A stretch of 49,014 nt of DNA from an uncultured Burkholderiales bacterium (GTDB taxonomy: Bacteria > Pseudomonadota > Gammaproteobacteria > Burkholderiales > Burkholderiaceae_C), in the NCBI GenBank assembly GCA_937927685.1, contig CALBSC010000043.1:1-49014 (forward strand), read 5' to 3'. This document shows, piece by piece, positions 34,204-43,729 of this stretch. How positions within the stretch are numbered: the stretch's first letter is position 1; each line of letters begins with the position of its first letter. Below the pieces are notes generated by a model that had not been told where the DNA came from, searched no databases, and saw only the letters and a program-made list of their open reading frames with translations. Position numbers and translations under genes: made by a program.

Positions 34204-35366
34204 TGAATGAGTTCATGATGGACCGAACCTCTCTTTGTTGTCGAATCATCCGCTGGTGCCTGCTGTCTGCGCTGTGTGTCGCAGGTCAGGCTGCCATGGC
34301 CGACCGTGTCAAGGACTTGACGACGGTGGCTGCGCAGCGCCCGAACATGCTGATCGGTTTTGGCCTGGTGGTGGGTCTGCAGGGCACGGGCGACGACGCC
34401 TCGGTACCGTTCACCACTCAGAGCATGAAGGCCTTGTTGTCTCAGCTGGGTGTGCGCATTGACGGACCGCTGTCGGACTTTGAACAGGTCACGTCCACCA
34501 GCCGGATCGACATCAAGAACACTGCCGCGGTGATGGTCACCGCCGAACTGCCCGGCTTTGCCAAGCCGGGTCAGCGCGTGGACATCAACGTGTCCGCCAT
34601 CGGCAAGGCCAGCAACTTGCGGGGCGGCAACCTGGTGCTGACCGCACTGCGCGGGGTGGACGGGGAAATCTATGCCCTGGCCCAGGGCAACCTGACTGCC
34701 ACGGGCATTGACGCCCAGGCCGCGGGCTCCAAGGTGGCCATTGGGGTACCGACCTCGGCACGAATTCCTGGCGGCGCCATTGTGGAACGCCTGGTCGACA
34801 ACCCGTTCGACAAGGCCGAAAAGTTGGTGCTCAATTTGCGCGACAACGATTTCTCCACCAGCACGGCCATTGTCAACGCCATCAATGGCAAGTTTGGCGG
34901 CGATGTGGCCGAAGCACTCGACGGTGTGTCGATTGCGGTGCGTGCGCCCATGGATGTGAACCAGCGTGTGGCCTTCATGAGCATGCTCGAGAACATTGAC
35001 GTCAAACCCGGCGAGCCCCCCGCACGTGTGGTGATCAACTCCCGCACCGGGACCGTGGTCATCAACCGCGCCGTGCGCGTGACGGCAGCGGCGGTCTCTC
35101 ACGGCACCATTTCGGTGGCCATCAGTGCCACCAACGAAGTCTCGCAACCCAATGCCTTGTCGCAAGGCCAGACCACCGAGGTGCAAAACGCCCAGGTCAA
35201 TGTGAGCGAACCCAACAAGCCGATGTTCCTGTTCCAGCCGGGCGTGGACCTGCGCGATATCGTGGACGCGGTGAACCAGGTGGGTGCCTCGCCCTCGGCA
35301 CTGATTGCCATCCTGGAAGCCTTGAAGAGCTCGGGCAGCCTGCGCGCCGAGTTGGTCATCATTTAA
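34203..35366 (+). CDS. flgI: Flagellar P-ring protein FlgI
   Basis: The 387-residue product has a signal peptide (CRIIRWCLLSALCVAGQAAMA) followed by the conserved DRVKDLTTVAAQRPNMLIGFGLVVGLQGTGDD, RIDIKNTAAVMVTAELPGFAKPGQ and the C-terminal DLRDIVDAVNQVGASPSALIAILEALKSSGSLRAELVII. It forms the P ring in the peptidoglycan with FlgA's help. Start at 34203 overlaps the flgH stop by one base; an in-frame ATG at 34215 is equally possible. Confidence 0.97.
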   Translation: MNEFMMDRTSLCCRIIRWCLLSALCVAGQAAMADRVKDLTTVAAQRPNMLIGFGLVVGLQGTGDDASVPFTTQSMKALLSQLGVRIDGPLSDFEQVTSTSRIDIKNTAAVMVTAELPGFAKPGQRVDINVSAIGKASNLRGGNLVLTALRGVDGEIYALAQGNLTATGIDAQAAGSKVAIGVPTSARIPGGAIVERLVDNPFDKAEKLVLNLRDNDFSTSTAIVNAINGKFGGDVAEALDGVSIAVRAPMDVNQRVAFMSMLENIDVKPGEPPARVVINSRTGTVVINRAVRVTAAAVSHGTISVAISATNEVSQPNALSQGQTTEVQNAQVNVSEPNKPMFLFQPGVDLRDIVDAVNQVGASPSALIAILEALKSSGSLRAELVII

Positions 35367-35382
35367 CCACGCGTGTGACCTC

Positions 35383-35877
35383 ATGAACGACGCCGCTCCG
35401 CTCACATCCGCCCGGTCCTATCTGGACTTTTCGGGCCTGGGCGAGTTGCGTGGCAAGGCCCAGCAGCACGACGACTCGGCCCTGCGCGAAACCGCGCAGC
35501 AGTTCGAGGCCATGTTCATCCAAATGATGCTCAAGTCCATGCGTGACGCGAGCAACGAGATGAAGAGCGACCTGGTGCACTCGGACGCCGCTGAAACCTT
35601 CGAGGGCATGTACGACAAGGAAATGTCGGTGAAGCTGTCCCAGCGCAACGCGCTGGGGTTGGCCGACTCGATTGTGCGCAACGTGAAGCAGCGACAGACC
35701 ATGGTCACGGCGGCCGATGCACTCAAACAGCGGGGCACCGCCGGACTGCCGCTCAATCCGCCCGTGACGGCCATGCCGCTTTCGCGGGGTGAGACCAAGC
35801 CGATGCCATTGAGCAAGCCTTACATCAAACCGCTGCCGGTGATGCCGCAACTCTCGGTCGAGGTGAAGCATGAGTGA
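35383..35877 (+). CDS. flgJ: FlgJ rod-cap domain only (no muramidase)
   Basis: At 164 residues this is only the N-terminal half of a classical FlgJ of about 300-330 residues. The rod-binding domain is present (TAQQFEAMFIQMMLKSMRDASNEMKSDLVHSDAAETFEGMYDKEM, about 38-90). The glucosaminidase half is absent and a Pro-rich tail (KPMPLSKPYIKPLPVMPQ) ends the protein. Single-domain FlgJ proteins are known in alphaproteobacteria and epsilonproteobacteria and use separate wall enzymes; the LysM-transglycosylase at 26112 may play that part. It overlaps flgK by 8 bp. Confidence 0.93.
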   Translation: MNDAAPLTSARSYLDFSGLGELRGKAQQHDDSALRETAQQFEAMFIQMMLKSMRDASNEMKSDLVHSDAAETFEGMYDKEMSVKLSQRNALGLADSIVRNVKQRQTMVTAADALKQRGTAGLPLNPPVTAMPLSRGETKPMPLSKPYIKPLPVMPQLSVEVKHE

Positions 35878-38800
35878 TATTCTGGGCATCGCCAGTGGCG
35901 CAGTGTCCGCGTATCAGCGGATGCTCAGCACGGTCAGCAACAACATCGCCAACGTCAGCACGGACGGCTACTCGCGCCAGAGTGCCTCGCTCGAAGCCAA
36001 CATGCCAGCCAAGGCCGGGGCTTCCTACATTGGCACCGGCGTGATGTTCAGCGCGGTCAAGCGGGCCTACGACGAGTTTGCTGACAGCAATTTGCGCAAG
36101 AGTACCAGCGACTTGATGGGCCAGGAGCCCATGGTGACCTATTCGAAGCGCGTGATCGACATCATGGGCGACAAGAGCATCGGACTCAACTCCGCGCTCG
36201 ACACCTTCTTTGGCGCAGCCCTGAACCTGTCGGCCGATCCGGCCTCGACGGTACAGCGCAGTGCATTCCTGCGTGCGGCCGAGGGCTTGTCCTCGCGCTT
36301 TTCCGAACTGTCAGGTCAGCTCAGCCTGGTGGGCGACGAAACCAGTCAGTCCATCGAGAGCGATGTCGGGCAATTCAACAGCCTGGCCAACCAGCTCTCG
36401 CTGGTGAACGTCCAGCTCAGCAAGGAAGCGGAATCCAAGAACCAGCCGGCCGAGTTGCTGGACCGCCGGGATCTGCTGTTGCGTCAGATGTCCGAATTTG
36501 CAGCCGTCAGGACCAAGTTCCAGCCCAGCGGGGTGGTGAACGTGAGCCTGGGCTCGTCTATTTTGCAGTCCGTGGTTGTGGATGGAACCAATGCCCGCCC
36601 TATCGGTATCGACACCAGCAACGGAAAGTTGAATTTTGTGCTGGATCCTTATGGTGACGCCCAGCCGGTGGAGAACATCAACAGCGGCAAGCTCGGGGGC
36701 ATGAGCCGGTTCATCAAGCAGGTGCTGGATCCGGCCCATGACAACCTGGACTCGTTGGCCCAGGTGGTGGTGGATCAGATCAACCAGATCCAGCGCACCG
36801 GGGTGGATGGGTACGGGCAGATGGGGCAGGACCTGTTCTCCATCAAAGCCGACGCCACCCACGTGGCCGCCGGCTTGAACGTGGCCTTGAGCGATCCGAT
36901 GCGAATTGCCACTGGCGCGCAGTTCCGGGTGACCGAGGGTGCCCAGAACACCGACAACGTGCGCGCCAGCGTGAGCTACACCCCCTCGGACGCTGCCTCG
37001 CTGGTGAGCAACCCAGGCCTGGTGAACAATGCCAGCAAAGCCGCCGGTGTGCCAGTGAGCATCACCGCCGATGAGGGTTTCCGACTGGTCACCGATGTGG
37101 CCCCGGGAGCCATCTCACCCACCTTCTTCCTGGACGGTGCCACGGGTGACCAGCAGTTGCAGGTCATGACCCTCGATGGGCGCCATATTGCCGGCAGCAC
37201 ACTCAGCCTGGCCAACCAACTGTTGCTGATTGACCCCAAGAACAACAACCCGGAAGGCACGCAGTACAGCGACCAGTACCTGAACCAGACCGGTGCCAAG
37301 GGTTTTGAGGGCCTGTCGGTGTTTTACGGTGCCAAGGCCCAGGTGACCTCGGCCCAGATGTATGACGCGAACGGCAATCTGCTCTCGGGCAGTACCCAGC
37401 CGGCCACGATCACCAGTACCCCGGTGTTGCGGCCTGCGACGAGTTACACCATCCTGGCCAACGCCTTCAAGATCAACGGCGTGAACTGGCCGGCCAGCAC
37501 CCTGACGGTCAACAACTCGGATATCGATATCCCCCAGAAACTGGCAAGCAGCCTCGAGGGGGCCGCCACGGGTGTGCACGCCCAGGCCTTCAATCAGGTC
37601 AAGTTCGACACCTCGTCGGTGCAGTACGGCAGGACCCTGAAGATCAATGGCGTCTCCGTCCCGGAGGCGGGCGCCGTCACGACCTTGCAGGGCTTGATCG
37701 ATGGCATCAATTTGTACAAGTCGCAGACCCAGGTGGAAGCCAAGCTCGGCGATGGTGGGCAACTGGTGCTGGAAAACACCGCCAGCCAGGGCGGTCGTGA
37801 TATCACGCTGTCGTCCACGCCGACGGGGGTGACGAACGTGTTCGGCGTCATCGACCAGACCTACGCGGGCCAGGTGCGCTTGACGCGCGATCTGGAAGAT
37901 CCCAAGAGCTCGAGTCTCAAGATCGAGCTGGGACAGAACGGCTCTGAGTCCATGCTCCAGCCCACGGGCCTGAAGTTGGGCATCGCGAACCCCGTGATCC
38001 TGTTGCCGCATCCGGCCGAGTTGGAGGGTGGCCGTGTGCCGCTGCCCGCCCAGACCAAGCTCATCGAGGCGGGCAGCCTGGTGCTCAACAAAGTGGCCCT
38101 GCCCAAGCTGGAACTCACCGGCAACGAAGGTGACACGGTGCAGACCATGGCCGACTGGATCAACAGCGCCAAAGTACCGGACGTGACGGCCGTGGCCTAC
38201 AACGAGGTGCAACTTGATCCGAAGAAAATTGACTTCAGCAAGGACCTCTACCTCAACGGTGCGGTGATCTCCAACGCCCAGTCGCCGGTGTCGAATGTTG
38301 CGGAGCTCATCAACAAGATCCAGGCAGCGGGTGTGGGCGTGCGTGCCCGCCTGGGTGAGTTGGGCCAGCTCATCATCGAGAACGAGCCTGCTTCGCAGGG
38401 CAAGACCATCACGATCTCGGGCACCAGTCCGGCCATCGGCGGCCTTAATGCCCTGGGGCTCAAGTCGCAGGCCTACACCGGCATGCTGCGCATCAGCCGC
38501 AAGATCTCCGACCCCGCCAACTCCGACCTGCAACTGGGCTTTGGGGCCAATGGCAAGCCCGCTCAGCTGGCCGCACTCGGGCTGCGCACCGGTGCCTACA
38601 TCGAGGGCAAGGTCACCGACACCCTCAAGGTGTTTGTGGTGGGTGCGGGCACGCAGTCGAGCGTGTCGGCCAGCTACAGTGGCGAGCCCATGGACATGTC
38701 GGCCAAGCTGCGTGCGCAGTCACTGAGCGTTCGCTTCACGGCGCCCGATCGCTACGAGATCGTGGACGCCAAGACCGGTGTCCAGCTGGCCGATCGTTAC

Positions 38801-39223
38801 TACCAGGCCAATGGCCAGCCGGTCAAGGTGCAGTACCAGGGCCTCTCGGTCACGCTCACCAGCAACCCCAAGGTGGGTGACGCCTTCAACATCGACGGCA
38901 ACCAGAACGGCCTGGGCGACAACCAGAACATGATGGCCATGGTGGAGCTGTCCAAGCAGAAGGTGGTGGGCAACAAGACCCTGGGGGACGCCTATATCGA
39001 CCAGGTGAACTCGGTGGGCAGCTACGCGCAGCAGGCCAAGATCACGCAGGACGCCCTCAAGGTGGTGAACGACCAGGCCGTGGCCTCGCGCGACAAGGTG
39101 TCGGGCGTGAACCTCGATCAGGAGGCTGCCGACCTGATCCGCTTTCAGCAGGCCTACCAGGCCGCTGCCAAGGCGATGCAAATCTCGAGTCAGCTCTTTG
39201 ACTCGATCATCCAGGTGCGCTGA
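35870..39223 (+). CDS. flgK: Hook-filament junction protein FlgK (oversized, 1117 residues)
   Basis: The N-terminus (IASGAVSAYQRMLSTVSNNIANVSTDGYSRQSASLE) and C-terminus (VSGVNLDQEAADLIRFQQAYQAAAKAMQISSQLFDSIIQVR) are classical FlgK. The usual length is about 450-650 residues. The extra mass lies between about residues 350 and 1000 and includes two similar blocks (plus-strand 37441-37990 and 38057-38600). Each block has a [LF]K/YLNG[AV] strand, a helix with ING/INK, a GQL.[LI]EN.ASQG..IT.S segment and an LR.[ST]R....P..S.L...G.NG segment. The protein joins hook to filament and is carried by FlgN. Start overlaps the flgJ stop (ATGAGTGA). Confidence 0.95.
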   Translation: MSDILGIASGAVSAYQRMLSTVSNNIANVSTDGYSRQSASLEANMPAKAGASYIGTGVMFSAVKRAYDEFADSNLRKSTSDLMGQEPMVTYSKRVIDIMGDKSIGLNSALDTFFGAALNLSADPASTVQRSAFLRAAEGLSSRFSELSGQLSLVGDETSQSIESDVGQFNSLANQLSLVNVQLSKEAESKNQPAELLDRRDLLLRQMSEFAAVRTKFQPSGVVNVSLGSSILQSVVVDGTNARPIGIDTSNGKLNFVLDPYGDAQPVENINSGKLGGMSRFIKQVLDPAHDNLDSLAQVVVDQINQIQRTGVDGYGQMGQDLFSIKADATHVAAGLNVALSDPMRIATGAQFRVTEGAQNTDNVRASVSYTPSDAASLVSNPGLVNNASKAAGVPVSITADEGFRLVTDVAPGAISPTFFLDGATGDQQLQVMTLDGRHIAGSTLSLANQLLLIDPKNNNPEGTQYSDQYLNQTGAKGFEGLSVFYGAKAQVTSAQMYDANGNLLSGSTQPATITSTPVLRPATSYTILANAFKINGVNWPASTLTVNNSDIDIPQKLASSLEGAATGVHAQAFNQVKFDTSSVQYGRTLKINGVSVPEAGAVTTLQGLIDGINLYKSQTQVEAKLGDGGQLVLENTASQGGRDITLSSTPTGVTNVFGVIDQTYAGQVRLTRDLEDPKSSSLKIELGQNGSESMLQPTGLKLGIANPVILLPHPAELEGGRVPLPAQTKLIEAGSLVLNKVALPKLELTGNEGDTVQTMADWINSAKVPDVTAVAYNEVQLDPKKIDFSKDLYLNGAVISNAQSPVSNVAELINKIQAAGVGVRARLGELGQLIIENEPASQGKTITISGTSPAIGGLNALGLKSQAYTGMLRISRKISDPANSDLQLGFGANGKPAQLAALGLRTGAYIEGKVTDTLKVFVVGAGTQSSVSASYSGEPMDMSAKLRAQSLSVRFTAPDRYEIVDAKTGVQLADRYYQANGQPVKVQYQGLSVTLTSNPKVGDAFNIDGNQNGLGDNQNMMAMVELSKQKVVGNKTLGDAYIDQVNSVGSYAQQAKITQDALKVVNDQAVASRDKVSGVNLDQEAADLIRFQQAYQAAAKAMQISSQLFDSIIQVR
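37441..38600 (+). repeat. Tandem duplicated block within flgK
   Basis: Two blocks of about 180 residues (37441-37990 and 38057-38600) share strand-helix-strand order and landmarks. GDGGQLVLENTASQGGRDITL compares with GELGQLIIENEPASQGKTITI, and the LTRDLEDP..SSLKIELGQNG segment with ISRKISDP..SDLQLGFGANG. They look like a duplicated exposed domain. Confidence 0.7.
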
Positions 39224-39242
39224 ACCGTAGGCAGATGACATC

Positions 39243-40166
39243 ATGAAAATTTCCACGACCCTCTTTCTGGACCGGGCAGCCGGCCAAATCGGCGATATTC
39301 AGGGCAGCCTGTCCAAGGTCCAGGAGCAGCTCTCGACCGGCAAGGAAATCGTGCGCCCCAGCGACGCGCCTGACAAGGCCGCCGTGGTCACGCGACTGGA
39401 GTCGGCCCTGTCCAAGCAGGACAACTACAAGAGTGCCCTGAACATGGTCAAGACCCGGCTGGGTTTTGAGGAGACCTCCCTCACCAGTGTGAGCGATGCC
39501 CTGGCCCGGGTGCGTGAACTCGCCATCCAGGCCGGCAACGACACCCTGGGCGCCCAGGACCGTCACTCGATTGCCCTGGAACTCAAATCCTTGCGCGACC
39601 AGATCCTGAGCTACGCCAATACGCAAGACACCAACGGACACTACATCTTCTCGGGTGGCCGGGGCGATGCGCCCGCCTTTGGCGACAACGGCAAGGGGCA
39701 GGTGGACTACCTGGGTGACCAAAGTCGCACCCAGGTGATCGTGGGCGATAACCGCCGCATGAATGCCAACCGTGCCGGCTCGGACGCCTTTGTGCGGGTG
39801 GTCCGTGACGACGGCAAGGGCAACCAGGTCGGCGCCGGGTTCTTCCAGGTGCTCGATGATCTGACCAAGGCTGTGGATGGCAGCAACAGTGCTGGCGTGA
39901 AGCGCGGCATCAGCGAGGTTGACCAGCTGACCATGGGCATCACCAACGGGCTGGCCCAGGTGGGCGCCGATACCAACGTGGTGGACGCGCAGACAACCGT
40001 TCTCGAGGCCCTGACGCTGCAGATGAAGACCACCCTGTCCGAGACCCAGGACCTGGACTACACCTCGGCAGTGACCAAGATGAACCGTGACCAGCTCGCC
40101 CTGGAGGCTGCGCAGAGCAGTTTCGCGAAGATTTCCAAGTTGAGTCTGTTCAACTACCTGAACTGA
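39243..40166 (+). CDS. flgL: Hook-filament junction protein FlgL
   Basis: This 307-residue protein has normal FlgL length. The N-terminal helix region reads IQGSLSKVQEQLSTGKEIVRPSDAPDKAAVVTRLESAL and GFEETSLTSVSDALARVRELAIQAGNDTL. A NTQDTNGHYIFSGGRGDAPAF core and a C-terminal coil follow. It lies 19 bp after flgK and binds the first flagellin layer. It ends the flgB operon; fliD starts 76 bp downstream with no clear promoter between. Confidence 0.96.
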   Translation: MKISTTLFLDRAAGQIGDIQGSLSKVQEQLSTGKEIVRPSDAPDKAAVVTRLESALSKQDNYKSALNMVKTRLGFEETSLTSVSDALARVRELAIQAGNDTLGAQDRHSIALELKSLRDQILSYANTQDTNGHYIFSGGRGDAPAFGDNGKGQVDYLGDQSRTQVIVGDNRRMNANRAGSDAFVRVVRDDGKGNQVGAGFFQVLDDLTKAVDGSNSAGVKRGISEVDQLTMGITNGLAQVGADTNVVDAQTTVLEALTLQMKTTLSETQDLDYTSAVTKMNRDQLALEAAQSSFAKISKLSLFNYLN

Positions 40167-40242
40167 AAATTTTTTGGTCTTTAATTCGAGTTTCTGTGTT
40201 TCGAACCGACCCTGTGTCTGATTGACGTCTTAAAAGTACACC

Positions 40243-43200
40243 ATGGCCACCAGCGCTGTCAGCTCCACGACCCCTGCCAACACGGCGGCGATGACGACGA
40301 GCACGGCCACGTCTAGCACGAGTTCGACCAGCAGCGCCACCGCAGCTCAAGCCGCCAGCAAGGCCGCAGCACAAAAGCTCGTGACCTCCCTGGGGTCGGG
40401 CTCTGGCGTGGACGTCAACTCGCTGGCCCAGAACCTGGTGGATGCCGAGCGCATCCCACGCCAGACGGCCATCCAGAACAAGATCGACAAGAACAACGCA
40501 CGCGTCTCAGGCCTCTCGGCCATGATGTACATGCTGAGCGATCTGAAGACCAAGCTGTCAGCGCTGAAGGACAAGAGCGGCCTGAGTACCATGACGACGA
40601 GCAGCAGCTCGTCGGCCCTGTCGGCCACAGCGGTGGCAGGGGCTGCCGTGGGCAGCCACGAGATCCAGATCAACAAGCTGGCCACGGCTCAGCGGGTGAT
40701 CAGCGCCGCCGGGTTTGCCTCGGACGCCACCGCCATCAACAATGGGCAACCGTTTCAGCTCTCTTTTTCCAAACCAGGGGTGGCCACCGGGGCAGCCGGG
40801 GTTTCGAGTGCGGTCAGTGGCCAGCAGTCTGTGCTCTCGGGCATCGACCTGAATGGCGCGAGTGATTACGCTGGCTTCTCCGTGCAGGTGGATGGCCAGG
40901 CCGTGTCAGTGTCGCCGACCCTGGGGCTGTCCAGCCTGACCGACCTGGCGGCCGATCTCCAGAGCAAGCTTCGTTCGCGCATGACGGCCCTGGGCATGCC
41001 CGCTGCGTCCAGCCTGACGGTCAGTGTTGACCCCGCACAACCGACGGCCCTGCGCCTCAACGCCGGGTCGGGCCACACGGTCACTGCGCCTGCCCTGGCA
41101 CCCTCGGGTTACGCGGTGCATCTGGACGGCGCTTCCTTCTCCGCGTCAAACAGTGGCGGCGACTTCACTGATTTCAGCCTGAACGTGGCCGGTGTTCGGC
41201 AAAGTCTCTCGCTCAACCACCTCTCGACCACCCCGCAAGACCTCGCAACGGACATCACGGCGCAACTCAACATCGCCGGTTTGCCGGACATCACCGCCGA
41301 GGCCGTTGGCACGGCGGGCAACTTCCGCCTGTACTTCAAGGACGCACAGGGCCGTTCCCTGACCCAACCCACACTGACCGCCTCGGCAAGCGCCGTGGCT
41401 GATGGTGCCGTGGTGGGGGCGGCGTCCAGTGCCAACTCCGGGATCGGCGCCGAACGGGTGGCGGTGATCGGTGGCATCAGCCTGGGCGGCGGCAGCGACT
41501 TTGGCGCGCTCAGTCTCAAGATTGACGGCGCCACGGTCACGGCCACGCCGCTGCGGGGCCTGACCTCACTCGCCGACATGGCGGCTGACTTGCAGGCGCA
41601 GTTGCGGACGGCCTCGGGCATTGCCGACCTCACGGTCAGTGTTGACCCAACGGTCAGTGGCCAGATCAACATCAGCTCGGCGAGCCAGCACACCTATTCC
41701 AGCGCCCAGCTCGCGGCCTCGACCAACGCCGTGCATCTGGATGGCATCCAGTTCGGCACCACCCCCGCCACGGACGACTTCAAGTCTTTCAGTGTCGTCA
41801 TCGGTGGCGTGACCCGGACCGTGACGCCGGCCCCCGCGACGGCGACGCCAGCAGCCCTGGCGGCCGACCTGCAGTCCCAGCTCCAGGCACTGGAAGGCAA
41901 CACGGACGTGACCGTCACCGCCCAGAGCACGGCAAGCGGCTTCAGCCTCTATCTGAGTTCGGCCAGTAACCGCAGTATCAGCAACCCCAAACTGCAGACC
42001 CAGGTGGTGGACATGACCCCGCCGGTCGGGCTCTCCACCGGGACGGGGTCGAACCCCGCCTCCGGGGTGAAGACCGGGACCGCATCGGGCGCGACCATTG
42101 CCGGCATTGCCCTGGGGAGTCCACCCAGCACAGGCAACCTGACCGCCTTCTCGGTGACCATCGACGGCGTCGTGCGAAGCGTCACGCCCAGCACAGGCGG
42201 CAGCAGTGTCACTGACCTGGCCAGCGACTTGCAAACCCAACTGCGCAGCCAGATGGGGAACAACGACCTGGTGGTGAGTGCCTCGGGCGATACCCTGACG
42301 TTTTCATCCACTTCCGGCAAAACCATCGCCAGCCCCCTCCTGTCGGCCACCTCGCTCAGCGGTGTCTCGTTTGCCACCAACAACCCGACCACCAAGGACT
42401 TCCGCGGGTTCGGACTGACCGTTGATGGTAAAAATTTCACGATCGTGCCGACACCTGCGGCGACCACACTGGAGGCGTTGGCCGCCGACCTGCAGTCGCA
42501 GCTTCGGACTCAGGACGGCAAGAGTGACCTGTCGGTCTCGGTGGTGAACGGCCGGCTGCAGTTTGCCTCGGCCAGCGGTCGCTCCATCTCCAACCCCTTA
42601 CTGCTGCCCAACACCTACGAGCTGACACCGGCGGGGGTCGCCCGGGCCATCAACGACAAGAAGCTGGGCCTGACCGCACAGGTGGTCAACACCGGCTCAT
42701 CCAGCAATCCCTTCAAGCTGGTGATCAGCAGCGCCACGGGCGCGAATCAGGCCTTTGACATCAGCAGCAACACGAGCCTGGGCAATCTGCTGGGCTTCAA
42801 CACCCTGTCCACGGCGGGCAACGCCGAAATTGTGGTGGACGGTGTGACGATGAGCCGAAGCACCAACACCGTGACCGATGCCATCACCGGCGTGACCCTG
42901 AACCTCAAGAACACCACCCCGGGTGGCGTCTCGCCCAGCCCCGCCAGCCTGGACATCGGCATGGACAGCGCCTCCTTCAAGACGAAGATGACGGACATGG
43001 TGTCATCCTTCAACGATACCTGGGACCTGCTGAACCAGGTCTCGGACCCCAAGTCCACGCTCGCCACCTACGGTGCCACCCTGGTGGGGGACTCGACCGT
43101 GAGGACCGTGAAGCAGCAGATCCGGGCCATGTTCCAGGGCAACTCGTCTACGCCGGGCAGCACGGTCTCGGCCTTCTGGCAGATCGGGATCAAGATTGAC

Positions 43201-43599
43201 GAGAAGGGGGTGATGTCCTTTGACGGCGCCACCTTCGACACCTCGATGCAGGCCAACTACACCGACGTGGTCAAGAGCCTGACGGGCAACTACGACAACC
43301 TGAGCGCTTATAGCTCGGCACCGGCCGGTTTTGCGGGCGACGCGGTCCGCAAGCTGACCAAGTTGCTGGACACGTCCCAGAATGGGGGGCCGATCCTGTC
43401 GGCCAGTGAAAACGCCAACACGCAAAACACCAAGTACCAGGAAGACCTGACCAAGTTGCAGACCCGCATGGACGCCTTGCTGGCACGCTACCAGAAGCAA
43501 CTGGCCTCCATGGACTCCCTGGTCGGCAATACCAACACCAAGAAAACCAGCCTTAAGTCTACATTTGACGGCATGATGTCTGTCTACACTAAGAATTAA
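40243..43599 (+). CDS. fliD: Filament cap protein FliD (oversized, 1118 residues, modular)
   Basis: The N-terminal cap motif SLGSGSGVDVNSLAQNLVDAERIPRQTAIQNKIDKNNARVSGLSAM (about 48-92) and the C-terminal coil (LTKLQTRMDALLARYQKQLASMDSLV) define FliD. FliD is usually 400-700 residues. Here residues about 207-790 consist of six related modules with the pattern DF..FS..[VI]DG......P....SL.DLAADLQ.QLR....  .DL.VSV followed by a S.SGR.ISNP.L ending. The N-terminal 45 residues are Ser/Thr/Ala-rich. FliD pentamers or hexamers cap the filament and may act as adhesins, so the modules would be exposed at the tip. The separation from fliS (at 17214) is unusual. Confidence 0.95.
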   Translation: MATSAVSSTTPANTAAMTTSTATSSTSSTSSATAAQAASKAAAQKLVTSLGSGSGVDVNSLAQNLVDAERIPRQTAIQNKIDKNNARVSGLSAMMYMLSDLKTKLSALKDKSGLSTMTTSSSSSALSATAVAGAAVGSHEIQINKLATAQRVISAAGFASDATAINNGQPFQLSFSKPGVATGAAGVSSAVSGQQSVLSGIDLNGASDYAGFSVQVDGQAVSVSPTLGLSSLTDLAADLQSKLRSRMTALGMPAASSLTVSVDPAQPTALRLNAGSGHTVTAPALAPSGYAVHLDGASFSASNSGGDFTDFSLNVAGVRQSLSLNHLSTTPQDLATDITAQLNIAGLPDITAEAVGTAGNFRLYFKDAQGRSLTQPTLTASASAVADGAVVGAASSANSGIGAERVAVIGGISLGGGSDFGALSLKIDGATVTATPLRGLTSLADMAADLQAQLRTASGIADLTVSVDPTVSGQINISSASQHTYSSAQLAASTNAVHLDGIQFGTTPATDDFKSFSVVIGGVTRTVTPAPATATPAALAADLQSQLQALEGNTDVTVTAQSTASGFSLYLSSASNRSISNPKLQTQVVDMTPPVGLSTGTGSNPASGVKTGTASGATIAGIALGSPPSTGNLTAFSVTIDGVVRSVTPSTGGSSVTDLASDLQTQLRSQMGNNDLVVSASGDTLTFSSTSGKTIASPLLSATSLSGVSFATNNPTTKDFRGFGLTVDGKNFTIVPTPAATTLEALAADLQSQLRTQDGKSDLSVSVVNGRLQFASASGRSISNPLLLPNTYELTPAGVARAINDKKLGLTAQVVNTGSSSNPFKLVISSATGANQAFDISSNTSLGNLLGFNTLSTAGNAEIVVDGVTMSRSTNTVTDAITGVTLNLKNTTPGGVSPSPASLDIGMDSASFKTKMTDMVSSFNDTWDLLNQVSDPKSTLATYGATLVGDSTVRTVKQQIRAMFQGNSSTPGSTVSAFWQIGIKIDEKGVMSFDGATFDTSMQANYTDVVKSLTGNYDNLSAYSSAPAGFAGDAVRKLTKLLDTSQNGGPILSASENANTQNTKYQEDLTKLQTRMDALLARYQKQLASMDSLVGNTNTKKTSLKSTFDGMMSVYTKN
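40864..42612 (+). repeat. Six imperfect tandem modules within fliD
   Basis: Modules begin near 40864, 41161, 41497, 41776, 42136 and 42397 (spacing 87-120 codons). Each encodes an F-S-x-x-[VI]-D/G-G strand, a helix with LAADLQxQLR and a strand ending near SASxRSISNPxL. Modules 4, 5 and 6 resemble each other most. Confidence 0.75.
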
Positions 43600-43631
43600 G
43601 CATATTTTTAATCTTTTTTGCTGCCAGGCAT

Positions 43632-43658
43632 TAAAGATTTTCCGCGCCGCGCCGATTC
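43632..43658 (+). promoter_or_regulatory. Sigma-28 promoter for flaG
   Basis: TAAA, 15 bases, GCCGATTC; the extended -35 is TAAAGATT. A start near 43665 gives a leader of about 65 bases. The stretch after fliD has no clear terminator. Confidence 0.8.
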
Positions 43659-43729
43659 TTTCTCCGATCGCCTAACAAGCGAGGTGCCGTCTCGTTGTCG
43701 AGACCTGTATCCATCACGGAGCGCGGTGT

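Noticed and set aside
37115..38533. Minus-strand frame of 472 residues opposite flgK
   Set aside because: It is antisense to a complete flgK frame and carries no recognisable domain.
40167..40242. Possible sigma-28 promoter before fliD
   Set aside because: No TAAA-N15-GCCGATAA-like pair with correct spacing could be found in this gap; transcription from the flgB operon is simpler.
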